Shown: positions 1 to 8,727, numbered from the stretch's first letter. The stretch is 22,129 nt of DNA from Bacteroidetes bacterium UBA5697 (GCA_002420145.1 DIHL01000083.1:1-22129), one strand, 5' to 3'. Translations and numbers: made by a program. Notes: generated by a model not told the origin, from the letters alone.

Positions 1-546
1 CCTGGTGGATTTATGAGTATGCTTGGTATTAATTTATTAAGTGAAATTGTTGTTGAACGAAATATTAAAGATCCAGGGACTATTTTAAATCAGTTAAGAG
101 ATGAAATCATTCGTTCATTAAAAACAGATGAAGGGTACTCGATGGACGGTATGGATGCTGTTATTTGTAAAATTGATACAGAGAAACAAACTTTAGAATA
201 TGCATCCGCTAATAATTCTATTTACATTGTTCGTCAAGCAGAGTTAAGTGAATACAAGTCTCAGAAAATGCCTGTTGGTTATATGGAAGGAGCGGTTCCT
301 TTTCAAACTTCAAAAATAGAACTTCAAAAAGGAGATGTGATTTATACTTTTACTGATGGTTTTGCTGACCAATTTGGAGGACTGAAAGGTAAAAAATATA
401 AATATAGTCAGCTAAAACAAAAATTAGTATCCATTAGTCAACAATCTTTAAAAGAGCAGCAATCTGTTTTAAATCATACGTTTGAAGATTGGAAAGGAAG
501 CTTAGAGCAAGTAGATGACGTATGCATTATCGGCATTCGTATTTAA
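1..546 (+). CDS. SpoIIE/PP2C-type serine phosphatase, C-terminal part (5' end outside window)
   Basis: This is the C-terminal part of a PPM/SpoIIE-type phosphatase domain, a family that dephosphorylates serine or threonine on regulatory partners such as anti-sigma-factor antagonists. The frame is open from base 1. The first residues, PGGFMSMLG, match the family motif GHGxPGAFMSM with its start cut off, so the ATG at 13 is internal and not a start. Further in are YTFTDGFADQFGG and the C-terminal EQVDDVCIIGIRI, which matches the conserved QxDD region holding metal-binding aspartates. In Bacteroidota such domains often end long sensor proteins with TPR repeats or 7TM sensor modules, but that part lies outside the window. 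It ends in TAA, and the next gene starts 155 bases on. The family call is secure; the regulatory partner is unknown. Confidence 0.9.
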   Translation, partial: PGGFMSMLGINLLSEIVVERNIKDPGTILNQLRDEIIRSLKTDEGYSMDGMDAVICKIDTEKQTLEYASANNSIYIVRQAELSEYKSQKMPVGYMEGAVPFQTSKIELQKGDVIYTFTDGFADQFGGLKGKKYKYSQLKQKLVSISQQSLKEQQSVLNHTFEDWKGSLEQVDDVCIIGIRI

Positions 547-701
547 CGAATGGCTGATAATTCGATCCGATTACTGGCGTGATTTGCGTGATGGGCTTTA
601 AGCTTTAGTTTATATATCATTTAGTTCAAATGATTTCAGTCAATTTTGAGTATAAAAAAGCTCATTTCTTTTTCGTATTTTTAATTCACAAAACAATTAC
701 C

Positions 702-2795
702 ATGAAGAAATTTTTACATTTTTTAACTGCTATAATATGTTCAGGAAATTTGATATCTCAAACACTATTACATTGTGGTGCTGACGAGATGAGAATTAAC
801 ACGTTAAAACAAAATCCTCAAATTGCTAATGCGGTTATCAATAGAGATGTGGAACTAGAAAGTTTTACTCAAAATTTTACTCAGTCTCAAAGTAAAAATA
901 CCAATATAGCAACGTATGTTATTCCTGTTGTATTTCATGTGATTCATAATTATGGAGTCGAAAATATTTCGGATGCTCAGTTAAAAGATGGTTTGGATAT
1001 CGTTAATAAATCATTTAATAAAACCCATCCCAATACATCTTCCATTGTTGCTGCATTTCAGGGTATTCATGCTAATTGTGATATTGAGTTTCGTTTGGCA
1101 ACAAAAGATCCAAACGGTAATTGTCATAGTGGTATCAATCGCATCGCATCCTCATTAACTAGTAGCGGAGATCATCGAGTTAAAAATTTGATTCATTGGC
1201 CACCAACTCAATATTTAAATGTATATATTGTAGCTAATGCTGCTGGCTTAGCGGGTCATGCAGTTTGGCCAAGTGATGCAGATACGATCCCTTTGTGGGA
1301 TGGTATTGTATTATCTCATAATTACGTTGGAACTTTTGGTACATCTAACTTAACACAATCTGTGGCTTTTGCTCATGAGTGCGGTCATTATTTAAACTTA
1401 CACCATATTTGGGGAGGTAATAATGTGCCAGGTTTTTATTTTTACCCATGTGCTGATCCAAATAAAGATTGCAATATTGATGATTTAGTAGCTGATACAC
1501 CTCCAACCATTGGCTGGCAATCTTGTAACTTAACAGGAGCTTCTTGTGGCAATACAGTTGATAATGTGCAGAATGCGATGGATTATAGCTATTGTAATAT
1601 TATGTTTACTCAAGGGCAAAAAACTCGAATGCAAGCTTGTTTAAATTCGCCAATTGCAGGACGTAATAATTTATGGCAAACAGCTAATTTAATTGCTACT
1701 GGAACATACACTAACACTTCTCCATTATGTAAAGCAGATTTTATAAGTAATAAAACCATGGTTTGCCCTAGTGCAAGTTCTGTTACTTTTACAAATACAT
1801 CTTATCATGGAACATTTACATCTATAGAATGGAAATTTGCTGGAGGAACTCCATCTGTTTCAACGGTTTCTAATCCTACAGTATCATATTCAATCCCAGG
1901 TTCTTATCCTGTTGAATTAAAAGTAAAAAACGGAACAGATTCATCAACTATTGTGAAGCAAAATTATATCAATATGCAAGCTACGTCTGGAGCAGGTTTG
2001 CCTTATTCAGAAGGATTTGAAACGGTTACTTCTTTAAATGGAACGGAATGGTTCACCAATAATTTAGATACTTCTAATACTTGGAAGCTTACTAATTTAG
2101 CAGCAGCTTCAGGTAGTATTAGTATTATGATTGATAATTTTTCCACTTCAATTAATGGAAAAGATGAATTGTTTAGTAGAGCTATTAATTTAACTGGAGC
2201 TACAGGTTTAAATATAAATTTTAAATATGCGTTTGCCAGAAGAGATACTTCTAATAAAGATAAACTACAAGTATTTGGTTTAGGAACATGTAATGGAACT
2301 CCTTTACCAAGATATAGTGCTATTGGTTCAGCTTTAGAAACAACCACATTAACAACAAATCCATATTATCCAATAAGCACAGCCGAATGGAGATCAGTAT
2401 CTGTTTCAATGATTGCTGCTCAAATTACCTCTGGATTTAGATTAAAGTTTGTTTTTTCTAGAGATGGTGGTAATAATATTTTTATTGATGATATAAATAT
2501 TGATGTTGCAACAGATACAAAAGATTTATCAGAGATTTTAGATTTTGTAAAGATATTTCCAAATCCCACGACTGATGAATGTGCAGTAAAGTTTACAGCA
2601 TCTCAGACCAAAACATTATTTATAGATGTATTTAATATTTTAGGAGAAAAAGTTTACTCTATTCAAAAAGGAATCTATGAAGAAGGAGAGCATGAAGTGA
2701 AGTTAAATACCGTAAACCTTTCTAATGGGATGTATATCATACAAATAAATGATGGCGTTAGAGCAATTAATAAGGAATTAGTGATTAGTAAATAA
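702..2795 (+). CDS. Secreted M43-like (pappalysin/cytophagalysin) metalloprotease with PKD, anchor-J-like and T9SS type A domains
   Basis: Predicted secreted zinc metalloprotease of 697 residues. An open frame extends upstream to 630, but ATG 702 gives a classic signal peptide (MKKFLHFLTAIICSGNLISQ), so I start there. The zinc site HECGHYLNLHH is at residues 225-235 (ligands H225, H229, H235; catalytic E226), and the Met-turn NAMDYSYC has M293, as in peptidase family M43. The usual Gly at position 8 of the motif is Asn here, which also occurs in Bacteroidota members. A PKD-like domain follows (about 341-427), then a choice-of-anchor-J-like jelly roll (about 432-605, from LPYSEGFE to NIFIDDINID). 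A type A T9SS sorting domain ends the protein (about 615-697, IFPNPTTDE through NGMYIIQI). It should cross the outer membrane by T9SS. The substrate is unknown. Confidence 0.93.
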   Translation: MKKFLHFLTAIICSGNLISQTLLHCGADEMRINTLKQNPQIANAVINRDVELESFTQNFTQSQSKNTNIATYVIPVVFHVIHNYGVENISDAQLKDGLDIVNKSFNKTHPNTSSIVAAFQGIHANCDIEFRLATKDPNGNCHSGINRIASSLTSSGDHRVKNLIHWPPTQYLNVYIVANAAGLAGHAVWPSDADTIPLWDGIVLSHNYVGTFGTSNLTQSVAFAHECGHYLNLHHIWGGNNVPGFYFYPCADPNKDCNIDDLVADTPPTIGWQSCNLTGASCGNTVDNVQNAMDYSYCNIMFTQGQKTRMQACLNSPIAGRNNLWQTANLIATGTYTNTSPLCKADFISNKTMVCPSASSVTFTNTSYHGTFTSIEWKFAGGTPSVSTVSNPTVSYSIPGSYPVELKVKNGTDSSTIVKQNYINMQATSGAGLPYSEGFETVTSLNGTEWFTNNLDTSNTWKLTNLAAASGSISIMIDNFSTSINGKDELFSRAINLTGATGLNINFKYAFARRDTSNKDKLQVFGLGTCNGTPLPRYSAIGSALETTTLTTNPYYPISTAEWRSVSVSMIAAQITSGFRLKFVFSRDGGNNIFIDDINIDVATDTKDLSEILDFVKIFPNPTTDECAVKFTASQTKTLFIDVFNILGEKVYSIQKGIYEEGEHEVKLNTVNLSNGMYIIQINDGVRAINKELVISK

Positions 2796-2842
2796 GCAAT
2801 TTTTAGCTTTCTTATCTGTCGTTTCCTTATTACCTTTAGCCT

Positions 2843-4867
2843 GTGTCATTTAAACTTATATCTGAATTTCAACCTACTGGAGATCAACCAACTGCTATTC
2901 AACAATTAGTAGAAGGTTTAAATGCTAATACTAAACATCAAGTTTTATTAGGAGTTACTGGTTCTGGTAAAACGTTTACGGCAGCGAATGTGATTCAGCA
3001 AGTCAATAAGCCAACGCTTATTTTAAGTCATAATAAAACATTAGCCGCTCAGTTATATAGCGAATTCAAACAGTTCTTTCCTGAAAATGCTGTTGAGTAT
3101 TTCGTCAGTTATTACGATTACTACCAGCCAGAAGCATACTTACCAACTACTGGTACTTATATCGAAAAAGATTTACAAGTAAATGATGAAATTGAAAAAC
3201 TACGAATCAGCGCTTCTTCAGCATTATTGTCGGGTAGGAGAGATGTGATTGTTGTATCATCAGTGTCTTGTATTTATGGTATTGGTAATCCAACAGATTT
3301 TAAAAAGAACATTATAGAAATTGAAGTAGGAAAAGTTATTTCCCGCAATAAATTGTTGCATCAATTGGTAGGTGCTTTATATTCAAGAACGACTGAAGAG
3401 TTTAAACGAAGTACATTTAGAGTAAAAGGTGATACAGTTGATGTGAATTTATCATACGCTGATTATGCGGTTCGCATTAGTTTTTTTGGAGACGAGATAG
3501 AATCGATTGAAACCTTTGATCCAATTCATGGAACTATCATTCAAAAACACGAAGACTTTAGAATTTATCCTGCCAACATTTTCGTAACGGCACCTGATAC
3601 TTTACAAAATGCCATGGTGAATATTCAAGACGATATGGTAAAGCATGTTGCTTTCCTTAAATCACAAGGTAAAGATTTAGAAGCGAAGCGTATTGAAGAA
3701 CGTGTCAATTACGATTTAGAGATGATGCGTGAATTAGGATACTGTAGTGGTATTGAAAACTATTCTCGCTATATGGATGGAAGAGCGCCTGGCACTAGAC
3801 CTTTCTGTTTATTAGATTATTTTCCTGAAGATTATTTAATGATTATCGATGAAAGTCACGCGACATTACCACAAGTTCGTGCGATGTTTGGCGGTGATTT
3901 TTCTCGTAAACAAAATTTAGTTGAATATGGTTTTCGCTTGCCATCAGCCATGGATAACCGCCCTTTAAAATTTGAGGAATTTCAAACCTTAATTAATCAG
4001 GTTATTTATGTGTCAGCAACACCTGCTGAATATGAATTAGAACAAGCAGAAGGAATTGTGGTTGAGCAATTAGTTCGTCCAACAGGTATCTTAGATCCAA
4101 TTATTGAAGTCCGTCCTAGTGGAAATCAGGTAGATGATTTATTAGATGAGATTCATAAAGTGGTTGAAAGAGATGAGCGCGTTTTAGTAACGACCTTAAC
4201 TAAACGAATGGCCGAAGAATTATCTAAATACTTAACCAAATTACAAATTCGTTGTCGATACATACACAGTGAAGTAGATACTTTGGAACGTGTAGAAATA
4301 TTGCGTCAGTTGCGAGTTGGTATGTTTGATGTATTAATTGGTATAAACTTATTACGAGAAGGTTTGGATTTACCTGAAGTATCTTTGGTAGCAATTTTAG
4401 ATGCAGACAAAGAAGGCTTTTTAAGAAATGTAAGAAGTTTAGTTCAAACTTCTGGTAGAGCAGCTCGAAATGTAAACGGAAGAGTAATTATGTACGCTGA
4501 TAAAATGACGGACAGCATGCGAATTACGATTGAAGAAACAGGAAGACGCAGAAAACGTCAAATAGAATACAATTATAAAAATGGCATTACTCCATCTCAA
4601 GCTGGTAAAAAAGCTTTATTACAACCAAATGATTCTGGTGTAGAAGTGACAGTAGATGGCAAATTGGTAAGAACATACATTGAGCCAGATGTATTTAGTG
4701 TTGCTGCTGATCCAGTTGTTCAATACATGAGCAAGGATGAATTGAAAAAACAAATAACCAAATTAAAATCAGCCATGCTAAAAGCCTCTAAAGAAATGGA
4801 CTTTATGAAAGCAGCTAGTTTGCGTGACGAAATGTTTGGTTTAGAAAAATTGTTAGAGGATAAATAA
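2843..4867 (+). CDS. uvrB: Excinuclease ABC subunit B (UvrB)
   Basis: UvrB is the DNA-damage-verifying helicase-like subunit of the UvrABC nucleotide excision repair complex, acting in the cytoplasm with UvrA and UvrC. At 674 residues it is full length. It shows Walker A GVTGSGKT (residues 37-44), the beta-hairpin YYDYYQPEAYLP (about 90-101) that inserts between DNA strands, Walker B DESH (336-339), and late helicase motifs in the LREGLDLPEV and QTSGRAARN segments. A C-terminal UVR domain (about 632-670) binds UvrC. The start is GTG; the protein begins MSFKLISEFQPTGDQP, which matches the usual UvrB N-terminus, and no in-frame ATG fits better. The stop overlaps the prmC start by one base (TAATG), suggesting translational coupling. 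Confidence 0.98.
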   Translation: MSFKLISEFQPTGDQPTAIQQLVEGLNANTKHQVLLGVTGSGKTFTAANVIQQVNKPTLILSHNKTLAAQLYSEFKQFFPENAVEYFVSYYDYYQPEAYLPTTGTYIEKDLQVNDEIEKLRISASSALLSGRRDVIVVSSVSCIYGIGNPTDFKKNIIEIEVGKVISRNKLLHQLVGALYSRTTEEFKRSTFRVKGDTVDVNLSYADYAVRISFFGDEIESIETFDPIHGTIIQKHEDFRIYPANIFVTAPDTLQNAMVNIQDDMVKHVAFLKSQGKDLEAKRIEERVNYDLEMMRELGYCSGIENYSRYMDGRAPGTRPFCLLDYFPEDYLMIIDESHATLPQVRAMFGGDFSRKQNLVEYGFRLPSAMDNRPLKFEEFQTLINQVIYVSATPAEYELEQAEGIVVEQLVRPTGILDPIIEVRPSGNQVDDLLDEIHKVVERDERVLVTTLTKRMAEELSKYLTKLQIRCRYIHSEVDTLERVEILRQLRVGMFDVLIGINLLREGLDLPEVSLVAILDADKEGFLRNVRSLVQTSGRAARNVNGRVIMYADKMTDSMRITIEETGRRRKRQIEYNYKNGITPSQAGKKALLQPNDSGVEVTVDGKLVRTYIEPDVFSVAADPVVQYMSKDELKKQITKLKSAMLKASKEMDFMKAASLRDEMFGLEKLLEDK

Positions 4868-5736
4868 TGAAAATTGCTACAAACAAACTATCCGATTTAT
4901 ACGAATTCTACAAAAATGAATTATCATCTAATTATGATGAAGGAGAGTTATATTCCATTTTTGAACTGGTTTGTGAGAAGTATTTAAATTATTCTAAAAC
5001 AGAAGTAAAACAACATTTTAATGAAAATATCAATCAATCAAATTTGATTAATATATACAATACAGGAGTTGAATTAAAAAAAGGGACTCCTGTACAATAC
5101 ATTTTAAAAGAAGCATTTTTCTGCGATTTAACATTTAATGTTTCCAATGCTGTTTTAATTCCTCGTCCAGAAACAGAAGAGTTAGTTGATTTAATAATTA
5201 AATCTCAAACAACTGATAACTCTCCAATATCTATTTTGGATATTGGAACAGGCTCTGGCTGTATTCCTATTACACTAAAAAAACATTTACCTCTAGCAAA
5301 AGTTTTTGGAATTGATATTTCAGAACAAGCTTTAGAAGTAGCTAAATTAAATGCTCTAAAAAATAATGTAGATGTTGAATTTCTGAAATTGGATATTCTT
5401 TCAAACAACCAAAAACTCGATACTTATAACTTAATAGTTAGTAATCCTCCTTACGTTTTAAATTCCGAAGCACAACAAATGGATGCTCGAGTTTTAGAAC
5501 ATGAGCCTCATTTAGCTTTATTTGTGGAAGATAATGATCCTATCATTTTTTATAAACGCATTATCGACTTGTGTGACAAGCATTTAGAAGAAAAAGGATG
5601 TTTGTATTTTGAGTTAAATCCACTATATGCATTAGATGTAAAAAACTATGCAAATGACAGTAAAATCTTTAATTTTACGGAGATTTTAAACGACATGAGT
5701 GGCAAACAACGATTTTTAAAAGCACAAAAAAAATGA
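4867..5736 (+). CDS. prmC: Release factor glutamine methyltransferase (PrmC/HemK)
   Basis: PrmC N5-methylates the glutamine of the GGQ motif in peptide chain release factors RF1 and RF2, using S-adenosylmethionine, and so improves termination. The protein has 289 residues, normal for the family. An N-terminal helical domain is followed by the Rossmann methyltransferase. The SAM-binding motif DIGTGSG is at residues 125-131, and the signature NPPY, which holds the target glutamine amide, is at 193-196. The preceding PRPETEELV segment is also characteristic of PrmC. Its ATG overlaps the uvrB stop by one base, and its TGA overlaps the next start by four bases (ATGA), so the three genes are very likely one transcript. 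The call over a generic N6-adenine methylase rests on NPPYV plus the PRPETE segment. Confidence 0.96.
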   Translation: MKIATNKLSDLYEFYKNELSSNYDEGELYSIFELVCEKYLNYSKTEVKQHFNENINQSNLINIYNTGVELKKGTPVQYILKEAFFCDLTFNVSNAVLIPRPETEELVDLIIKSQTTDNSPISILDIGTGSGCIPITLKKHLPLAKVFGIDISEQALEVAKLNALKNNVDVEFLKLDILSNNQKLDTYNLIVSNPPYVLNSEAQQMDARVLEHEPHLALFVEDNDPIIFYKRIIDLCDKHLEEKGCLYFELNPLYALDVKNYANDSKIFNFTEILNDMSGKQRFLKAQKK

Positions 5737-6518
5737 GAATCCTAACGGTATTAATATTACTTTTTTCAAGCTCTTTATTTTCTCAAGAAAAAATTGAAAC
5801 AGTAGTTGATAAACCAGCTCAACCTGTTGGGGGTAAGTTAGACGTAGATTATGTATTTCAATCTCAAGTGATTTACCCGGAAAATTTATTAAAGAAAAAT
5901 ATTAGTCAGGATGTGGCTATTTATTTTACAGTTTCATCTGATGGCTCAGTGAAAGATATTGAATTTAAACAAGAGTATATAGAAGAATTTAAAATTGAAG
6001 CTAGACGTTTATTGCGTTATTTTATTTTTACTCCAGCTTCTATTGGCAATGTAAATGTCGCTTCTCAAAGTTTTCTACTATTTAAATTTAGCCCTGATAC
6101 TTATAAAAAATATACTAAAGCCCGAGGCTTTGTTATTCATAAAGACCAAGCAACCTTTGATACAAGTTTCGTCGTATACAAAATGGCAGATTCTTCTCCA
6201 GAATATTATAAAGGTGAAGAGGCTTTGGGTGAATTTGTTTTGGAAAATTTGGAATACCCTGATTTAGCAATTCGTCAAAATATACAAGGGGCGGTAGTTA
6301 TGAGCTTTATCGTTGAATCAAATGGGACATTAAGTAATATCTCAGTTGAAAAAGAATTTAACCACTTATGCACTCAAGAAGCTCTTCGCATTATGCGCCA
6401 AACCAAATGGAAACCAGGCAAAAAAGAGGGGAAAGCAATTAGATATAAAACCAAATACCCAATTATATTTAATTTAAATAATATTAATAAAGACAACGCC
6501 ACTAGCGAACAGCGATAA
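5733..6518 (+). CDS. Secreted or periplasmic protein with two TonB C-terminal domains
   Basis: A 261-residue protein beginning with a short hydrophobic segment, MRILTVLILLFSSSLFSQ, read as a signal peptide ending near residue 18. Two TonB C-terminal-like domains follow in tandem. The first is at about residues 40-120 (VDYVFQSQVIYPENLLKKN, then a degenerate strand-helix core). The second is at about 165-255 and is much closer to consensus (YPDLAIRQNIQGAVVMSFIV, then TQEALRIMRQTKWKPG). In TonB this domain contacts the plugs of outer-membrane transporters and passes on proton-motive force. This protein lacks the long proline-rich spacer of classic TonB, so it may be a periplasmic binding module instead of an energy transducer. 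It overlaps prmC by four bases and lies 19 bases before hutH, consistent with one operon. Confidence 0.85.
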   Translation: MRILTVLILLFSSSLFSQEKIETVVDKPAQPVGGKLDVDYVFQSQVIYPENLLKKNISQDVAIYFTVSSDGSVKDIEFKQEYIEEFKIEARRLLRYFIFTPASIGNVNVASQSFLLFKFSPDTYKKYTKARGFVIHKDQATFDTSFVVYKMADSSPEYYKGEEALGEFVLENLEYPDLAIRQNIQGAVVMSFIVESNGTLSNISVEKEFNHLCTQEALRIMRQTKWKPGKKEGKAIRYKTKYPIIFNLNNINKDNATSEQR

Positions 6519-6537
6519 TTTACAAGAATAAAATTTT

Positions 6538-8025
6538 ATGACATATTCAATTTCAACCGACAAACAAATTACATTAAAAGATATTCAACATATCATTGAC
6601 TCAAACGCCACGTTAGTGTTATCTGATAAAGCAAAAAAAGACATTGTTGCTTGTCGTGAATACTTAGATAAAAAAATGGCTTCTCAAAAAGAACCTATTT
6701 ATGGTATTAATACTGGATTTGGTTCTTTATGTAATGTCATTATACCTGATAATGAATTAGAGCAACTGCAAACTAATTTAGTGATGTCTCATGCTTGTGG
6801 CATGGGAGATGAAGTGCCAGTTGAGATAGTACGTTTAATGTTATTGTTAAAAATACAATCATTATCATATGGTAAAAGTGCGGTTCAATTACAAACCGTT
6901 GAGCGCTTAATTGATTTATATAATAACAAAGTATATCCTATTGTTTACGAGCAAGGTTCACTTGGTGCTTCTGGAGATTTATCACCATTAGCACATTTAT
7001 CATTGCCTTTATTAGGAATGGGAGAAGTAAACTATCAAGGAAATAAATACCAAGCTTCTGTAGTTTTAAAACAATTAGGTTTAGAGCCAATTACATTAAA
7101 ATCAAAAGAAGGTTTAGCCTTATTAAATGGTACTCAATTTATGAGCGCTTATGGTGTTTGGTGTTTATTAAAATCAAATAAATTAAACGCTTTAGCTGAT
7201 TTAATTGGAGCTATTTCTTTAGATGGTTTTGATGGAAGAAGCGAACCTTTCAAAGATAATATTCATATTATTCGTCCTCATAAAGGACAACTACAAACAG
7301 CTCGTGCGATTCGTGAAAACTTAAATGGAAGCGAAATTTTAGCTCAGAAAAAAGTTCAGGTACAGGATCCATATTCTTTCCGTTGTATTCCTCAAGTACA
7401 TGGTGCTACTAAAGATGCAACAACATATGTAACCTCTGTATTTGAAACAGAAATTAATTCGGTGACTGATAATCCAACGGTTTTTCCTGAAGATGATGAA
7501 ATCATTAGTGGTGGTAATTTCCACGGACAACCGCTAGCTATTTCTTTAGACTTTTTATCTATTGCTATTGCTGAATTAGGAAGTATTTCAGAAAGACGTG
7601 TGTATCAATTAATTTCAGGAATCCGAAACTTGCCAGCATTTTTAGTAGCTAAGCCAGGTTTAAATTCTGGTTTTATGATTCCTCAATATACAGCGGCAAG
7701 TATCGTTAGTCAAAATAAACAATTATGCACACCAGCAAGTATTGATAGTATTGTATCAAGTAATGGCCAAGAAGATCATGTGAGTATGGGAGCTAATGCT
7801 GCTACTAAATGTCATAAGGTTATTGAAAACGTTGAGAAGTTGTTTGCCATTGAATTATTAAATGCTTCTCAAGCTATCGAATTTAGAAGACCATTAAAAT
7901 CATCTGCTAAAATTGAAAATCTATTATCTGACTTCAGAAAATTAATTCCTTTTATTAAAGATGATAAAATTATGTATCAAGAATTAGAAGCAACTTTACA
8001 ATTTGTAAAAACCATAAACCTATAA
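6538..8025 (+). CDS. hutH: Histidine ammonia-lyase (HutH)
   Basis: HutH deaminates L-histidine to trans-urocanate and ammonia, the first step of histidine use. At 495 residues it has the usual length. The Ala-Ser-Gly triad that cyclises into the MIO electrophile is A144-S145-G146, within GASGDLSPLAHL. The substrate-pocket segment SHACGMGD carries the histidine typical of HutH, and NGQEDHVSMG holds the glutamate that marks histidine lyases over phenylalanine lyases. Other family segments include YGINTGFGSL and the TDNP loop. It lies 19 bases after the TonB-domain gene and probably shares its transcript. No hutU, hutI or hutG is in the window, so the rest of the pathway must be elsewhere or absent. 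Specificity for histidine is inferred from these motifs. Confidence 0.95.
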   Translation: MTYSISTDKQITLKDIQHIIDSNATLVLSDKAKKDIVACREYLDKKMASQKEPIYGINTGFGSLCNVIIPDNELEQLQTNLVMSHACGMGDEVPVEIVRLMLLLKIQSLSYGKSAVQLQTVERLIDLYNNKVYPIVYEQGSLGASGDLSPLAHLSLPLLGMGEVNYQGNKYQASVVLKQLGLEPITLKSKEGLALLNGTQFMSAYGVWCLLKSNKLNALADLIGAISLDGFDGRSEPFKDNIHIIRPHKGQLQTARAIRENLNGSEILAQKKVQVQDPYSFRCIPQVHGATKDATTYVTSVFETEINSVTDNPTVFPEDDEIISGGNFHGQPLAISLDFLSIAIAELGSISERRVYQLISGIRNLPAFLVAKPGLNSGFMIPQYTAASIVSQNKQLCTPASIDSIVSSNGQEDHVSMGANAATKCHKVIENVEKLFAIELLNASQAIEFRRPLKSSAKIENLLSDFRKLIPFIKDDKIMYQELEATLQFVKTINL

Positions 8026-8028
8026 ATG

Positions 8029-8079
8029 TCAGTTCGAGGTGTCACACTGAGCGGAGTCGAAGTGAAAGTCGAGAACTGA
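8029..8079. repeat. REP-like imperfect palindrome after hutH
   Basis: Starting three bases after the hutH stop is an imperfect inverted repeat. The outer arms TCAGTTC (8029-8035) and GAACTGA (8073-8079) are exactly complementary, and both flank a TCGA. The interior, CACACTGAGCGGAGTCGAAGTG, is far more GC-rich than its surroundings. A very similar sequence, CACTGAGCGGAGTCGAAGTG, is familiar to me as an intergenic repeat scattered through many Flavobacteriia genomes; this is recollection and was not searched. No T-run follows, so it is not a canonical terminator, though it could stabilise the 3' end of the hutH transcript. Confidence 0.6.
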
Positions 8080-8103
8080 AGTATAACTATCAATTGCAAA
8101 AAA

Positions 8104-8130
8104 ATCCGCGCTTATCTGCGAAATCTGCGG
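8104..8130. repeat. Triplicated ATCYGCG short intergenic repeat
   Basis: Three copies of a heptamer, ATCCGCG (8104-8110), ATCTGCG (8114-8120) and ATCTGCG (8123-8129), are spaced 10 and 9 bases apart. They sit 11 bases before the start codon of the NTR-like gene, so they would lie in its 5' leader. The GC content stands out from the A-rich flanks. I recall similar strings between genes in other Bacteroidota, suggesting a dispersed small repeat and not a gene-specific operator. Its function is unknown. Confidence 0.5.
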
Positions 8131-8140
8131 GAAACAAAAA

Positions 8141-8722
8141 ATGAAACAACTACTCATCATATTCTTTTTAATCATCACTAGCAACATATCATTTGCTTGT
8201 CAATGTCCTTTAACAACTTTAAACGAAAAGGAAATTGCTAAGTATGAAATTATATTTAAAGGTTCTGTAAAATCTATCAAACTAAATAAAACTAAGAGTG
8301 AAGCTATTTTTACAGTTTCTGAACTATATAAAGGAGTTATTGCTCAGGATTTTAAACTATTTTTTGACGATGAAGATCCTTGTAAATTACAACTAAGAGT
8401 AGGCGAGGAGTGGATTATTTATACCAACTACTATCAAGTTGATAATGCTAAATTAGATTATTGCAGCAGAAGTCGTTATTATATTAAAAATATCAATGAG
8501 GATTTTTTTACTGAAACTACTGGTATTTCTTATGATGAAGAGCTTCGTTACTTACAAACTAATTTAGGATTACATAAACTTTTAAAAGAGAATCCTAATA
8601 AAACAGAAAATAGAAATATTATCCCTAATACCAATCAATTAATCATCACGCTTTTATTTTCTATAATAGGAGTAATTGGTTTTTATGTGATTGTCAATAA
8701 ACTATTTAAAAAATACAAATAA
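8141..8722 (+). CDS. NTR/TIMP-like domain protein with C-terminal membrane anchor
   Basis: A 193-residue exported protein. A signal peptide (residues 1-19, ending SFA) is followed directly by Cys20-Gln-Cys22-Pro. This C-x-C start, then a KYEIIFKGSV strand, is the pattern of netrin-module (NTR, TIMP-like) OB-fold domains. Two more cysteines, in DPCKL and DYCSR, could pair with the first two. A hydrophobic helix at about 167-186, followed by KLFKKYK, should anchor the C-terminus in a membrane with the domain outside the cytoplasm. In animal TIMPs the free N-terminal Cys chelates the catalytic zinc of metzincins; whether this bacterial relative inhibits a protease is unknown. A lipoprotein cut at Cys20 is possible, but SFAC is a poor lipobox. 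It lies five bases before ppa. Confidence 0.72.
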   Translation: MKQLLIIFFLIITSNISFACQCPLTTLNEKEIAKYEIIFKGSVKSIKLNKTKSEAIFTVSELYKGVIAQDFKLFFDDEDPCKLQLRVGEEWIIYTNYYQVDNAKLDYCSRSRYYIKNINEDFFTETTGISYDEELRYLQTNLGLHKLLKENPNKTENRNIIPNTNQLIITLLFSIIGVIGFYVIVNKLFKKYK

Positions 8723-8727
8723 GGTTC

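Noticed and set aside
616..634. ATCATTT/AAATGAT hairpin after the phosphatase gene as a terminator
   Set aside because: The stem is only seven AT-rich pairs and no T-run follows directly.
630..701. N-terminal extension of the M43-like protease from ATG 630
   Set aside because: It would put 24 residues before a complete signal peptide that begins cleanly at ATG 702.
2003..2347. Minus-strand frame opposite the protease gene
   Set aside because: It lies wholly inside the anchor-J-like coding region and shows no family features.
2831..2838. TACCTTTA as a -7 box for uvrB
   Set aside because: It misses the consensus final G and lies five bases from the GTG start, with no -33 box at the right spacing.
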